A stretch of DNA of 22,017 nt from JAGMDK01 sp023128695 (GTDB lineage: Bacteria; Planctomycetota; Phycisphaerae; UBA1845; Fen-1342): NCBI GenBank assembly GCA_030628805.1, contig DAOVQG010000034.1, positions 1-22,017 on the forward strand, in the 5' to 3' direction. The number at the start of each line of letters is the position of its first letter. The stretch's first letter is position 1. Below the pieces are notes generated by a model. It was not told the origin of the DNA, did not search any database, and worked only from the letters and a program-made list of their open reading frames with translations. This document shows, piece after piece, positions 21,798 through 22,017 of this stretch. The position numbers were made by a program, and so were the translations under genes.

Positions 21798-21860
21798 GGT
21801 GGGGCGGGCCTCCGTGCCCGCCAGTACGGTCCGCTGGCGGCCGCGGAGGGCCGCCCCACC
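21798..21860. terminator. Long GC-rich palindrome between two minus-strand genes
   Basis: GGTGGGGCGGGCCTCCGTGC plus CCGCC (21798-21822) pairs with 21836-21860; 22 of 25 bases match around a 13-base loop. It starts 3 bp after the stop of the upstream minus-strand gene, as a terminator would, but lacks a T-tract. Its arm aligns closely with the unit core of the 33-bp arrays, so it may be a variant of that repeat family. Confidence 0.6.
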
Positions 21861-21863
21861 GGT

Positions 21864-22017
21864 TTACCCACTTTCCTGATGCCCACCCAAGTGCCGGCCA
21901 ACGGCGAGTACTACGACTGAGCCAAGCTTCATCCCTGCCAGCAGAGCTGCTGTCGTGGTCGTGCCGAAGACCGGCACGAGCAGGAGGCCGCACAGCAGGG
22001 CCCCGAGGCAGGCGCCG
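21864..22017 (-). CDS. C-terminal end of a membrane protein, cut by the window edge
   Basis: The minus strand is open from the right edge (first full codon ends at 22016) to TAA at 21864-21866, giving 50 residues. They contain two hydrophobic stretches, LGALLCGLLLVPVFGTTTT and AALLAGMKLGSVVVLAVGRH. The G-A-x-L-G...VP-x-x-G-T pattern is seen at the end of transporter-like or spermidine-synthase-fused membrane domains, but 50 residues are too few to name the family. It is co-oriented with the membrane protein gene downstream. Confidence 0.6.
   Translation of the reverse strand, partial: GACLGALLCGLLLVPVFGTTTTAALLAGMKLGSVVVLAVGRHLGGHQESG

Overview
The window looks like Planctomycetota chromosome. 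It is GC-rich, carries an exosortase-linked exopolysaccharide operon, contains secreted proteins built from dockerin-like and GACC-type cysteine modules, and is rich in short palindromic intergenic repeats. These include the 33-bp unit whose chance translation reads REGEAPAEPGA, which I associate with planctomycetes. The phylum call is an inference from content; no rRNA or other marker gene is present.

Bases 1-10250 (+) form one tight operon-like run. It starts with the 3' part of an outer-membrane polysaccharide export protein with SLBB-type repeats; its visible N-terminus is made of a 69-bp tandem repeat. It continues with an exosortase carrying a complete Cys/Arg/His triad, an EpsI/DUF3485 partner, a 1696-residue membrane-anchored TPR protein, and a Wzc-like chain-length regulator and tyrosine kinase. 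Together these look like the export, sorting and length-control part of an exopolysaccharide/PEP-CTERM system. The glycosyltransferases and substrates are not in the window.

Bases 10251-12940 hold truA and a MJ1477/TM1410 (GH114-like) putative lipoprotein, each set between clusters of palindromic or tandem repeats.

Bases 12941-17382 (+) hold two tandem subtilisin-like genes. Both begin with a signal peptide and three I9-propeptide-like modules in a row. The second is a full protease with Asp347, His386 and Ser566, followed by dockerin-like, cysteine-rich and beta-rich modules. The first ends just after the His motif, so it is a secreted tri-propeptide with a fragment of catalytic domain. It could be debris or a stand-alone inhibitor or folding helper. 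This pair is the most interesting system in the window.

Bases 17383-22017 are mostly on the minus strand. In transcription order they hold the C-terminal end of a membrane protein cut by the window edge, a seven- to eight-helix membrane protein, a 75-residue protein overlapping it, a large inverted array of GTGGGAAC units, a radical SAM protein, a membrane-anchored rhodanese, and a DoxX/MauE-like membrane protein. The rhodanese-DoxX junction shows a 25-bp duplication of the end of the rhodanese gene around a small palindromic insert, so that the DoxX ribosome binding site is kept.
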